From Armillaria gallica (Eukaryota; Basidiomycota; Agaricomycetes; Agaricales; Physalacriaceae): a stretch of DNA of 64,000 nt. Every line of letters begins with the position of its first letter. The stretch's first letter is position 1. This document shows, piece after piece, positions 11,529-23,775 of the stretch. Made by a program: the position numbers and the translations under genes. Below the pieces are notes generated by a model that ran no database searches, was not told the DNA's origin, and saw only the letters and a list, made by a program, of their open reading frames with translations. The stretch covers positions 2,232,001 to 2,296,000 of the forward strand of contig JBANDB010000011.1 in assembly GCA_037576215.1 (NCBI GenBank), given 5' to 3'.

Positions 11529-12691
11529 ATGTCGCAACCAAATCGCCCCGGCTCAATTCCCCTCCTCGATGGTGCCCATATTCCCTGGCTAGGCTGGGGA
11601 AATGGTTCTGGTAACGCGAGGAAAACTGCCCTAGAGTCAGGCAGTGAAGCCCTGCGCGTTGGCATCCGCCACATAGACACTGCTCAGAATTATCGAAATG
11701 AAGCCAATACGGGGGAGGTCATCGCCAAGTCCGGTGTCGAGAAAGACGATATTTGGGTTACTAGCAAGAGTAGGCTTTCTGGATCTATGTTATCTTCACT
11801 TACTGACACTTATATAGTCTCCGAACGCCCGTCGCCCAATCCCAAGAATCCAAAGGATGGCGTTCCCGTTCCCCTCGCTGAAGTTCGTGCATCTATCGAT
11901 GAGTCTCTCGCCAAGCTTGGCTTCATTCCCGATCTCTTCCTCATCCACTGTCCCTACGTTGCCGAGGACCAAGATGCATCTCTCAAAAAGCTGTGGCAAA
12001 TTCTTGAGGACCTCAAGGACGAAGGGAAGCTAAAGAGCATTGGCGTTAGTAATTTCCGTCCCCAGGATCTCAAGGTCATTCTCGAAGGCGCCCGTCACAA
12101 ACCTGTCGTCAATCAGGTTCGCGAGATTAATTCATATTATGCTTCTGTCAACTTACCATCCGACCTTTAGCTTGAGTACCATCCTTATGTGCTCGCACAT
12201 CTTGAGCCTGTCCTTGCTATACAGAAGAGCACGGCATCGTCACGGAGGCCTTTGGTCCTCTTACCCCAACCATTCGTCACCCCACGGGTGGTCCTCTACA
12301 GTCCATCCTGCTGCGAATCGCACAGCGTTTGAACAAGGACAACGTGTCTTTGGTTTGTCGATCTCCGTTCATATCAAGCATCCTTACCTGACTATGACAA
12401 CTTTAGATCAAATCCTCGTCCGCGGTCGACCCGGGCTTTGTCTCTACACCCTTCGACCCCTCCGCGGTCCTTCTCCTATGGGTCCGAGCTATGGGTGTCG
12501 TCGCTGTAACTGCATCTGGGAATAAAGGCCGCATTCGCCGTCTCGCCGAGATTTCGTACCTCCCTGATGGCCTTCTCAATCCCGAAGAAGTGCAAGAGAT
12601 CTCCGACGTAGGAAAGACGGTACACTGGCGTCATTATACCGAGCACATGGAAAAGGACTTCCCTCTCCCTCAGCTCCCTACCGGTCTTTGA
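11529..12691 (+). CDS. Aldo-keto reductase, NADPH-dependent (one apparent frameshift)
   Basis: Exons 11529-11769, 11818-12116, 12171-12352 and 12407-12691 encode an AKR-superfamily oxidoreductase that reduces carbonyls with NADPH in a TIM barrel. The catalytic tetrad is visible as Asp50 and Tyr55 (HIDTAQNY), Lys80 (VTSK) and His124 (LIHCPY). NQ then LEYHPY is the usual strand-6/7 motif. The third exon starts in the LEYHPYVLAHLEPVLAIQK frame but continues as EHGIVTEAFGPLTP one frame away, so a single base is missing near 12225-12230. The exon sum is 1007 nt; one added base gives exactly 336 codons (335 residues). No GT-AG intron repairs this. The C-terminal part (AVLLLWVRAMGVVAVTAS) is intact. 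I favour a sequence error over a dead gene. Physiological substrate is not deducible. Confidence 0.88.
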
Positions 12692-13041
12692 ATCGAATGT
12701 ATTTGGAGAAAGATTGAAGTGTATATTAGTGTACTCTCATTGAAACAGATCCGGTCAGTTGCAAGTAAAGAAGTCAGGTTAAATCAGAGCCTCCTCGGAG
12801 CGAATGCAGTCATGCCGACAAGCCATTGGATACAATCATTGAATCAAGAACCTCCCGACGCTGATAATAGAATTTTCTTAGTCAGAGCTGATAGGGTGAA
12901 TCGTCTCATTATTCCTCACAGACGTCGGAGGTCGGACGAACGCCCATTAATATCATAATAACATAACTGAGAACTCAGAAGTCGGAGCTGAGTTCACCTG
13001 ACAAATAGATCGTATAAATTAATCGCACACTCACCGCAAAG
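12692..13041. other. Reductase 3' flank
   Basis: Short stretch with no coding or RNA feature that I can support. Confidence 0.4.
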
Positions 13042-13120
13042 TCGGATAGAGGGAATCGAACCCCGAGCACCCCGCAGGAATCCATAAAGACTGCAATAAC
13101 CACCGTTACACGACACCCGA
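13042..13120 (-). pseudogene. tRNA-like remnant, probably tRNA-Glu derived
   Basis: The minus strand keeps the A-box-like GTGTAACGG and the B-box-like GCTCGGGGTTCGATTCCC shared with the two intact tRNA-Glu genes, and a 7-bp acceptor stem with two G-T pairs (TCGGGTG/TATCCGA). The D-stem pairs poorly, one T-stem pair is broken, and the anticodon loop is expanded to 13 nt, so no anticodon can be read with confidence. An intron-containing tRNA is possible but the D-arm argues against it. Confidence 0.55.
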
Positions 13121-16100
13121 CAACAGCAGTGGTAATGATTGCAAAAGTTATAACCTTGCAGGAATCTTTGCGGAGGACTCCGACGAACAAGCCTTCAAAA
13201 TTTGCGACATAGTTTGGCATTGGTCTATTGGATCCCAATCATTGTGTGTGGTGCACTTCAACTGTCTGGTTACTCTGGGATGCAAAACATCAATAATGTG
13301 TTACAATGAAGACTCAAGGGCGAGTCCCGTCATCCGTTCCATACGACAATATCCAAATAGCTGCGGCTTCGACACACGATGACAACCATCATTCCAATTT
13401 CTAGTGATCCCAGCGAACATATTGAAACTGTTCAAGACAAATTTGATATCATCATAGATGTCCGCCTATCGTATAATATATCAGTGTCTGTTATGCAACA
13501 GTAAATATCAGCTCACTAGGTGTACATTACACTTACGCGGCGCTCCTACGAGCTCTAGAACTTGATCGACATCGATTGAACCCCGAGGTCAGTCTTGATC
13601 GGATTGTGAGAGCGTGGGTGCATATTGAGGTGTTCGGGAAAACGGGGTACTATTGAATACGAGAAACAAGCCGGACCAGCGGACGAGCCAGCGGTATAAG
13701 GAGAAGGCATGCGCCTGAACGCTTGTTACGGTTACTTTGTGAGTTTATTGGCTCGGCGTTTCAACCCTTGGCATGCTACTCATAGGCTCCAAGGATCGCT
13801 TTGAGGACCTCGTCCACAACGAGATAAATGCGATACCATCTTGAACCGCGATACCAGCGACTCAAGTCCAACAATACAAGAAAAGACGCATCAGCTAACA
13901 GTCGCAGCCCAAAATGCTGTTGATGAAAGCAACGGGCCGAATTCCGTAAGATCAAGGGAAGGATTTGCGCACAATGAAACTGTACCTGGATGCCTATCAA
14001 CGTCAGTATCGTGTGGACATCATAGCGAGGCCTTCCCTGCAAAAGAGTGTCACGAGCGTCGGTTACACTTTGACGTTAACGCGATCGCGCTCCCTACGAG
14101 CCCGCATCATCAGTCATTCTAATGTCCGCCGATGGATTTCCTGTACCCGCTTCGAACAGGGAAAGATCTGTCTTTTGCCTTTTGCCATTCGCTTCGCTGT
14201 GCTCGGTCGTCGCAAGCCTTCGTGCAACGTCTCATTCGCGATCGCGATAGGCCGCGGCCACCCCCCACTGATCAGACACCTTGGCAACGCTCCGAGTCAG
14301 GTGCGTGTTGCGAAGGTTGGAACTGCGCCAAAGAAAATTTTTTGTTCCTGTTTAGTTGTCATATACTTCCGCAGAAGTTCGTTGCGCCCATCGTCCCTCG
14401 GCACACAATTGGCAAGCCCCTTGCAACGACTTGAAGTAAGTAACAGGGCTTGGAGAGGGGGGTATCGCAGGAGACAGGTATTTTGCAGCGTTCTATTCGG
14501 GTACGGAGCTTCATTCGGGATCACTTCATCGAGGCGTAGCTAAATGGACACGGCAGGTTGCCTTGATGCATGGTTCACATCTGAAGTCATTTCGGCAGTC
14601 GCGGCAACGTCAACACAAGGTTCAACGATGTTCTCTAATGCTTCACGGGAGAGAGAAAGGGACGGGACGACATCGCCATCATCGGGGCCGTGTCGCCTGT
14701 CCTCGCAGCTGTTGAACGCGTTGTGCCTGTGATGGCTCTCGTCGACAAACTTGACGGACCGATTTATCCAGACGTCGGCAGCGACGAAATGCTGAATAGC
14801 ATTGACAAGCAGCGTTCTTCTCCGCGAATTCCAGCGACAAGGTCGTCTCGGCTGAAGAAGAAGAGGTTTTATGCACTCGTTTGCCCCGCGGCAGTGCAGA
14901 AAGCGGCATCGCTTGGCGAAGAACAGTGACAATAGCCGCACTTCTGAGATGTTACTGTCTTCCAAGACGACCGAATGCAGGCGCTTTGGCCTACTAGCTT
15001 TGCAAGCGGCCTTCCGCCGGATCCACATGGATCTACACCATGTGGATCACATCCAATAGTTGCGGCGTCGGTGCAGTGTCCCGTGCTTTGATGTCGACTT
15101 CTTGGTCAACGATGAAATAGAGCAGTCCTGACGTTGACTGTCAGGGGTAAGGATGTCGATAATATCTTATTACATATTGTTGCGATTTGAGCTGACTTCG
15201 TCTCAAAACCTGGCATATGGATGTCCTCGATGTCCGCATGGGCACGGCCAAACATCGGCAGCATCTCCATTGTTCCGCGGTGACAGCGGTTGCATACACT
15301 TCAAGGCCGGAGGTTGACTTCTTGGCTCATAGAACTGTCTTCCGTTAGGTACGGCATCAAGAGCGGGACAGCAGAAAGAACAAAAGATCATCATCTGGCA
15401 CCGGGATTGTTCTCCGTGCTCGCGAATGTCTATTTCTATTAGGACCGATGCACAAGTGACATACTTTCCACCACTGGAGCAGAAAGGAGATCAGTATAGT
15501 GGCTCTCACAAGTTACGGGCGTTTACGTGAACGAAGGTAAGCATTCCACTACCAAAGTATAACGAACCACCTACAACTCCATCGCGGCTAGTTTCCTAGG
15601 GAACGGCGCTTGCCTCATCAGATTGCACGGTGGCATGTCCAGTAGTTTCTCGTACAATGGTGGACGAGCCCAATGATGCCATCATTGCTGTCCAAACAAG
15701 CCTACAGCGACTCGAGCAAAGTCCTTAGAGAAGCTGTATATGCTGCATTGCGTGGAGTGAGGATTAATCTCCTATTTGATATCGACATTGTTTTGGCAAT
15801 AGCTCGAGGTGCATACCGGCATATTTCAAAGTCCGTGAACCGGGATTCCAGCCATGAAGCGATCTCTGGCCATTGTTCCACAGACGAGCTAGCCGGACTT
15901 GAAATCCCGCCGTAAGCAAGCTTGAAAATGGCAAATTGGCAACCAAGATCATCGGCAGCGAGAACATCTGTCTATAATTAATTGCTGAACTCGAATGAAA
16001 CGGGTAGGCATGGTCAACTCGCCGACATGTAATAGTATGTACCATCTGGGGCTCCACCTTCTGCTAAAGTTAGATCTTAAACAATATATGTGCAGTGCAG

Positions 16101-19100
16101 TAACGGACCAACGTAAAACGGCCATTCACTGGAGGTAGACATCGAAGGGGATAATTGATGATAAGCTGGCAAAAAATATCACGAAACGAGAAGGTTCCTT
16201 GGGCGCCGGAGTCACTTTCAAATGGAGACCGCATGCTTCGAATATATTCTTTGAAAAGTGAGCTGATTGAAGCACGTTATTGATAATCAAACTCACCCAA
16301 TGGTATTGGCCCAAGCCGCCCAATATTTTACATGAATCTTCAGAGCCCTTCGGGCAGGCATCCTTCACTGAATCCCACATGTACTAGCAAGATCATATCA
16401 TTAGCCAAAAATCGTCATAGCCTGAGCGCTCACATAAAATGTCTGCCCTACACAGGTCTTCTCATCCCATAGACTCCAGCAAGGGAATAGAGTAGGGCAG
16501 ATGCTCGTGGCACCTTTTGGCATGAATTGAATTAAAGACCGTTGTGCAGAGTCTGTTTCAGGCAAGTTCCTATCCACAGAATGGACATTGGGTTCCCAGT
16601 AGTGTCGGCGAAAAGACGGGACAAAATCCACGTGTTGAAGTATGACCATACCCATAGTCCCAAGCGACTTGGTAGGCATCTGATTACCATCCAAGAACAA
16701 AGAGTGCGACGAAGCCGCACGGCAATATAAGTATCCTATACGATTCACTCCCGTGCAAGAAAAGCCGCAAGACACGATTCGTACACGACATTTGGCGCAA
16801 CAGTGGTCTGACACGAGGCAGCCAACCTTTTCGTGAGTGACCAGTGAGGAGGCTGAGAAAACGAGTGTAGAGGCTATGCAGGCGCGCGCTGATGGCCGTT
16901 CCGAATGATTATTGTCATTTACGGAACCGGTCCTTGGGTGAGGCGGTGTGTCCTGATACTAATGGCAGCCTGAATGCATACTGGCTGGGGGATGGGCATT
17001 TGGTGTGGTGGTCTCGGTGTTGTTTGTAAACGTAAGCAGGATAGTTGGATCCACATGTGTCCACATATCAACGTGGTCGCCAGATAGACCAATCCCGTAA
17101 GAATGGCGCTTTCCCCCCTACTACAAAGTCGTACGATGGCTTGACACTTTTACTGGTATTGTAATTACCAAATGGAGCCACAGGTAATATTCGGGATTTG
17201 ATCAGAAAAGCGACCCTCAAGCTCAGGTTCCAGCCTTTTCGACCAAGGACTCAGGCTCATGGACACGAATTCCGCATTCTTCTTCTTTTTCTTTCTTTAC
17301 AAAGAGCGGCTGGCTCAGGGCGCTCTATCTACGGCTTCAGACGTCAACGTGCCAGCGAATTGTTGGGATTAATCTTTCCATCAATTTCCTTCATGATTAC
17401 GCGCCCCTCAATACGTGTAGCAGTACGTCTCCTGGCAATTCATTGGCTGAATTAACGATCCCATTGCCTGCAACGAACAATGTCGGATCATGGGATTTAC
17501 TCTTTACAGATTCGTAGGATTAGCACTAGTGGCGCAGGACAGGTGCTGAGGCACGATGGGATCCCAGGATGTTGCCTTGATTCTTTGTGGTGTCTTCTAA
17601 GGCCATGGCTGACTCTCAGTGACCGTATCTCCTCGTCACTGTCTTGTCTACAATGGACTCGCCTACGCGACCTTTGGGCGGCGATCTTCCAGCTGGAGCG
17701 TAATGGTCAACGTATAGCGACTAAGCCAAAATGATTCACATTTTCATACATGATGCATCACAAGCAGCATCAGCAGACCACCTTTCGCTAGGAGTGGTTC
17801 GTAGCACTTTGACGTACCTATCCCCCATCATATTCACCGACCATCATGGAGGTTGACGCGACGCAACCCGCATTTTCATTTTTTGAAGGTAAGCAACGGG
17901 TGACATTTGATAGGAACACAAGAATCAAGCTCCGCACATATGTGTGACAACGAGGCAAGAATGCGGAGACTTGAGGGCACGTATTAATGCTAGGACATGA
18001 CCCCAGGTCTTTCATATTTCACATGTCGTGATGATCTAGATATATATTTCGTCTGCAACCAGATTTTGTCTACCATCGTGTCTGTTTCATCATTCTCGAA
18101 CCTTTCTTTCGTCCGTCGAATCTCCTGGAAGACAGATACACCAAACTCTTATTCTCCGGGCACCCCTTGCCATAGTACTCCACTGTGTCGCGTCGATTCC
18201 GATTGGTTTGCAATCTGCTCCCTCGGTTTGCTCCATTCAGATACTTACCTGCCTCTTGCCCTACGAAGACTCCTGAAACCGAAGGTTGTTGCATTCAAAC
18301 TTGTGGGCGGTGAAGAACTGAATAATAGGGTTCGAGGATGGCTGTATGGTTGCTGCACTGTATTGGTATGAACGCGGTTGGGCCGTGTCGCGAGTCTCTC
18401 TTGGCGTGCAGCTGATGGTGGCCCGTTCGAAGTAACATTTTGTTCAGTAGCGTTGCCGGGCTTGGATTGGCAAGTCACTTCATCTCATAGCGGGGTTAGA
18501 CGGTACCGTTTCGAGCCAACAGATAGACAACCTCCTGTTTGAGTCGTGCGAAATTGTTACAGTGAGCCTGGGCTGAACAGAGTCGTGTTCCATTCGATAT
18601 TAACACGATGGGTTGCACTTGGATATGAATTTTCGTCTAAGTATGCACTGATATGATTATCGTCCTATCGGACGAAGAAAGAGCGCTCGTGCGCGACGGA
18701 AGGCGAAAAAGCGATAGGCGCTTAATCTACAGCCGGACATGTAACCAGGTTTTGAAGCAAGTCATCCTCTATTGTAGGGAAAGCCCTCTGTGACAATGAT
18801 GACAATTGCTACGAGCTGAGGTGAGTGGATGAGTCTTATATAAAGGCGCGACAATACACACTTGCTGCGCGCGCGACGAAAGGGACCACAGAGTGTGACA
18901 CTTGGGGAAGGGAGCCCGATTGCGCCAAGGATGACGGCAGTGTAAATTGTGACACTACTGTACAGTTCTACTTGATCAGATTGATGTAACGGTGAAACAT
19001 TTGCCTCGAGGTTGTTTTCAGAATAGATCGGGACAGGAATAGTCTTGCGACTGTGGCGTTAATGAGCGCCTGCTAGGCAGTACACGGTCAGCTGGAAGGC

Positions 19101-21079
19101 TCTGTACCACAGTCAAAGACAAACATCCAGTGAAGAGACTGAGAAAAGTGTTACTGGTATCGAAAATAAAACGAGGCCCAGAAGCTTTCTATCAGCCAAC
19201 AAACGATGTTGTAGTAGGAAAATTGAACGACGATCATCTATCACGACAATTTAATCAATACAGACAACGTTAAAGCGGCGTTTCTGACCGTTCTGAAAGA
19301 TTACCCCATGCGAACAAGTGCCGCTCCTCTTGGCATCGGAACCAAGGGATGGCAAGGACCTGGCAAGGACCGCAGTTAGGCGTTATGCCGTGACAGTTGC
19401 CGTATCCGAAGGAAATACACTGGTCATGGCATCTTGAGAAGATACACCCGAGCGGTTGCGCCAGAATACCGCGGGCCAATAATATCACCAAGTACCACGG
19501 CGCTAGACATCGTGCTGTTTGTTTGGCTAATCACGATGGAACACATAAGTTCACGACATACTGAGCTACTAAGAGGGTGTTGAGAGGGTGCGTTTGGTAG
19601 AAGGCGACACGTGAAACGTTTCTTGACCCCATTTCGGTTGCTACCCTGAACGTTCCCACGCCATCTGCCATCTTCCTTCTGCTTCCTGTTTTGAACGTCG
19701 ATCGCAGTGAATCACTACCACTGCTGATAGTATGGGTAGTTACTATCTCCGGGGTGTGCGTGTACAAAGAGAACAACTTCACTCATCCTGCAGTTCGTTT
19801 CAGATTACTACCAGCGCGCTGGTAGCCACTGCATCTAAAAAGGAACCTTGTTTTATTTTATGACATAGTGCTATAACCTCCCGGTGTCAGAGGACCGGGT
19901 CACGTACATACATTTACGCATCAAGATGGATCTAGATATCCAGTATCCTTTCCGCCCGACGATCCCAAAATACTGTATGTTGCCCCGTTCCGGGGAGGCA
20001 GCATCATTCAATGGCGTTGGCTGTACTACTGTCTCCGATGGTAGGTTGAAGAACGCCAAGCCAATCGAACCATGCGCTTGAACAATGCGCATACTTGGGC
20101 ACGTACGATGCTCGCCACAGATACTTTGTCTCGACGTGGTACTCAGGCATTCTTGTGCCTACCGCGGAATAGACTTTTTCGAGGCGATCCTTCGTAGGTT
20201 CATACTTGCGAGTCTTAGCTCTTCTGGTTCTACTCTCAAATGCCAGTACCCCCATATATAGACGAAGCGCCGCTAAGGCCGCGTATCAGATGGCATCGCA
20301 TGCGCGCCGCGCTACCCACTCTGCTTACTTGGATGGCCTCATAATATACGTCATACATCCTGCAGGTCGTTCCAATTGGTGACTCTGACCCTTTGTATAA
20401 CCCGTTGTCGGGTCCATGATAGGAATACGAAACTTCGGACGCTAGCAGAGCGTGGCAGCTCGGATGGCCTCCCCTATTCTGCACAGTGTTATTTCATGCA
20501 CCGAAAAGCTGGCAAGGCGCATCCTTTTTGGATTCACTCTTCGACAGGAATGCTTGGCTCAGAACCAGCGATCCCTCGACGAAAATCAAAATTCTCAGTA
20601 CCAGCTACAAACTCTAAGGACCACAACCAAAGCAGCTGCTGTATAACTCCTGGCAGTCTGGCAATCCTTGCTGGGTAGATACGTATCTAAGATATGATTC
20701 CGCTTGTCTCGCGATAAACATCCTCGGGCGAACTGACTCATCCGGTTTTAGTTAGTTCGGCCCAGTCGACGTTCTTACGATCACGTCGCTCTCTTGGTGC
20801 CTGCCTATCAATGTCAGTTCCTCAGTCAGATCTCTCTGTCACGGCAGGTGGCTGTGTCCAGCCTTCTGTTTGAAATCGGTCATCAGATGCTATACCGACT
20901 TGATCTCTTTCTCGCGGTCTAATCCCTCCGGGGACGCAACGTAAACGCTCCGATGAGTAGGTTTTGAATGATGATGGATCTTTAAATTTAAAGAATCAAG
21001 AGGGGATTAATAGCGTGTCCATGAGGAGCGGACTTATAATCTCTCAACGCGACTTCCCCTCTCTTCGTCCCTTTTCGCC
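13121..21079. other. About 8 kb without a recognisable gene
   Basis: Many short open frames occur but none shows a conserved domain or a chain of splice-compatible exons that I can defend. Longer frames at 13965-14543 (+) and 14540-15028 (-) overlap each other or have biased composition. A short stretch near 17400-17510 (+) reads like a secreted-protein end (LTIPLPATN then WDLLFTDS), but nothing upstream continues it. A tandem GGCAAGGACC duplication is at about 19350-19370. The region probably holds decayed elements and genes. The final 80 bases carry TATAAT-like sequence before the transcription-factor gene. Confidence 0.4.
19270..19511 (-). CDS. Candidate small cysteine-rich secreted peptide
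   Basis: The minus strand reads MSSAVV in one frame and then VILLARGILAQPLGC in a frame shifted by one base, giving together a good signal-peptide profile. This is followed by seven cysteines in about 45 residues (motifs CHDQC, CHGITPNC, CGPC) and a stop at 19270. The start needs either a frameshift or an unrecognised splice, so the model is weak. No homologue is recognised and no neighbour gives context. It may be chance; cysteine spacing is the only positive sign. Confidence 0.22.
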
Positions 21080-23775
21080 ATGAGCCCTTCCCCTCCATCC
21101 TATGACTCTCTTACATTCCAGATGAGCCCTGTGGTCGAACTCAAAGCGAATGGCGAAGTGTCTCGTATACGTTCTCACAAAGGGAACGCTCCTACATTGC
21201 CTCAAACGAAGTACTGTCCTCTATGCCCTGCCAAGTTCACAAGGACGACCCACTTGCATAGACATATTCGTTCACGTTTGTAATCCCATCTTTGAGGTGC
21301 AGATGACGTTTACTGACATACATCGGTTACATAGACACCAACGAACGCGCTCATCGGTGCGATGTGAGTAGTTTGAAGAGCCTTCTTAACGACGTCGCCT
21401 AATCTGCTCTCAGTTGTGTGGCGCCGAGTTTACTAGGAGCGATCTCTTGACCAGACACAAGAAGACGTGCGGGGATCCGTAAGCACAATTTATGTCAGGA
21501 TGGGCGCTGAACTAACAACGTTCTGATAGGCTCAGTGCACATCGATCACGAAGGAAGTCTTGTCAGGTGCGCTGGATAGGGTCGAATCGAGAATATTCTG
21601 ACTGATTCTTTAGGCCTGCGCTGAATCCAAAGTCAAATGCAACCTCCAGTATCCTTGCTCAAAATGTGTTTCGAGAGGGAAGAAATGCGTTTTTATCAAC
21701 GATCCTGCTGTTTCGCGGCACAAAAAATATGGAGCAAGAAAACGTTCGTCTCAGGTCAAAACAGAGAGCCAACCCATTGTCATTCCCGATCAGAGGTCCC
21801 CCTGCTTGCCACCATCGCCCGCTTCGTCACCCGATTCTCTGTCATCACCTACCTTTCATCACACCTTGCTTCCGGGGCTTGATTTCCATTGCACACCAAG
21901 CCTTTCCCCTTCACCGTCCTCACACTCCTCGCCTCCATCAGATGCTTTCGAGACAATCATGGACGGCGATACTGAGGTCATTATCAACGGAGATGGCGAG
22001 CTGAACGTGCTCGATTCTCACGTGGACAAGATGTATTCCAGTGGGATGTTCGATTCGCTCCTGGACCATTTCTCGTTTTCCAATCACGACACAAGTAATG
22101 CGTCTGCAGCGGATTTCTCGTGGCTTGGAGGCAGTGGGTACGAGACCGATTACTCATTGCCGTCCTCTCATAGCACCGTCTCTATGCCTACGCCACCGGA
22201 GTACGGCTCACCTTTAGAATTACCTCGCACCAATTCACCCGCATACACCGCTTCTTCCGGAGGATGCTCAAACCCGACAAGTATGTCGAATGGTATAAGT
22301 CCGGCCGATACTGAACAACAACAATATCGTAAGTCTTCGAAACATTGATTATATCGTAATGCTGACCTTCTTTTCAGTTTATCTTTTCTTCTCCGCATTC
22401 TGTACCCAGCTCCCTCTAGTGCACCCGTCTACATGGATGACGGAAGATAAACCTCCCATTCTGGTTCGCGCTATGCAAGCATGCGGTGCACTCTTTGTCA
22501 AAACCCGACGAGCCACCAACTTCATTTCCGAGACCTTATCTTCAACGCGGGATGTGTTGATACAGGAATTTGTAAGACCTTCGTCTTCGACGTTATGTGT
22601 CGTTGGTGCTTATAGATGATCGTCTAGACTAAGGTCTCGTGTGGCCCAAAGGAGCAGGATTTTTTAATTCTAGCCGCCGTCTTGCTGCAGACTATCGGTC
22701 TCTTTCACCAACGTGCCGACTTGCGGGTATCTTCTAATGTTTATCATGGGATGTTAGTAATGGTATGCCGATCTTCATTCTACATGTCGAGTGCTTCTTT
22801 GACCGGGGCTTCTAGATGATCCGTAGGACAGGATCTATCGCTCGTTCGCGTTCTTGGACTGCCCCTGATGTGAATGATCCCCTTCTATTGGAACATGCAT
22901 GGCGGGAATGGGCCTTCCATGAAACCGTCAAACGGTAATGCACTCAATGCTACCTATCCGATCATTGGCTGACACTGCGGATGTTTAGGGCCCTTCTGCT
23001 TTCTTACCTTCATGACTGCTATCATTCCATTTTCTTTTCCATGCGACCGTCTTTCACGACGGCCGAATTCGACATCAATTTGCCATGTGACGATGCGGTA
23101 TGGAAAGCTCAAACGTCGATGGAATGGTCCGAGCTTCTTCAGAAGCCTTCCCCTTACGGAGTAGGCGCAATCAGGTTGTATGGCGTCGGCATGCAGCAGG
23201 CGCTGACCAATCTTGGAGAGATGCGACTTTCAATTTCGCATGCCCCTCTCAATTCTTTTTCTCACTTTATCCTCATCCACACCATTCTTCGCAATATCTA
23301 CATCTCCTACTCGCGGAACAGTTCAGATACCAGTTTCCTTCTGCCTTCGACATCAGCATTACCGTCAGAGTCTGTCGTTGATGATGGGCGCCGAGGAAGC
23401 CATTTTGCAACTCAATACGCCCTACATAACTGGCTTCAGTCGTGGATACATTGTCCGGATGCAACAAAGTTGGAAGACGATTCCGATGAGCCACCATTCG
23501 CCTATAATGCTTTGCCGTTCTACTGGCTCGCACAGGTGTCACTTCTAGCGATCCAAGAGGGCGGATCGGCCTGGATTGATGAAACAACGGAGAACAGATT
23601 CCATCTTATGAAGGAGTGGCTGGATCGGATTCGCTTTTTTCTGCGACAGAACCATGAGATCCCTCCTCATCTTTGGGAGGAGCTGATGAGTATTCGACGT
23701 CAAATCTCTCAAGCTGACGCGAGTAGTTTAGGGGAACACCCCAACGGTTTACTATCTTTCTTCTCTGAGCATTGA
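21080..23775 (+). CDS. Transcription factor with two C2H2 fingers plus a Zn2Cys6 cluster
   Basis: Nine exons (21080-21275, 21335-21363, 21414-21478, 21530-21566, 21614-22328, 22378-22571, 22628-22762, 22816-22934, 22989-23775) close in frame to 758 residues. Finger 1 is C46-x2-C to H66 (KYCPLCPAKFTRTTHLHRH). Finger 2 is C74-x2-C to C94 (CDLCGAEFTRSDLLTRHKK). A fungal binuclear cluster follows at about 108-135 (SCQACAESKVKC then YPCSKCVSRGKKC). A Ser/Pro-rich linker spans about 150-360, and the C-terminal half resembles the fungal-specific transcription factor middle region (LPLVHPSTW, ALLLSYLHDCYHSIFFSMRP). It should be a nuclear sequence-specific regulator. Combined C2H2/Zn2Cys6 proteins are known in fungi but are a minority class. 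Targets are unknown; no neighbouring cluster suggests a pathway. Confidence 0.9.

Noticed and set aside
13965..14543. Open frame of 192 codons (+)
   Set aside because: Composition is rich in Arg, Ser and Leu with no conserved domain. It overlaps other open frames, has no splice partners and looks like chance.
14540..15028. Open frame of 162 codons (-)
   Set aside because: No family resemblance, and open frames also run on the opposite strand here. Neither strand could be extended through plausible introns.
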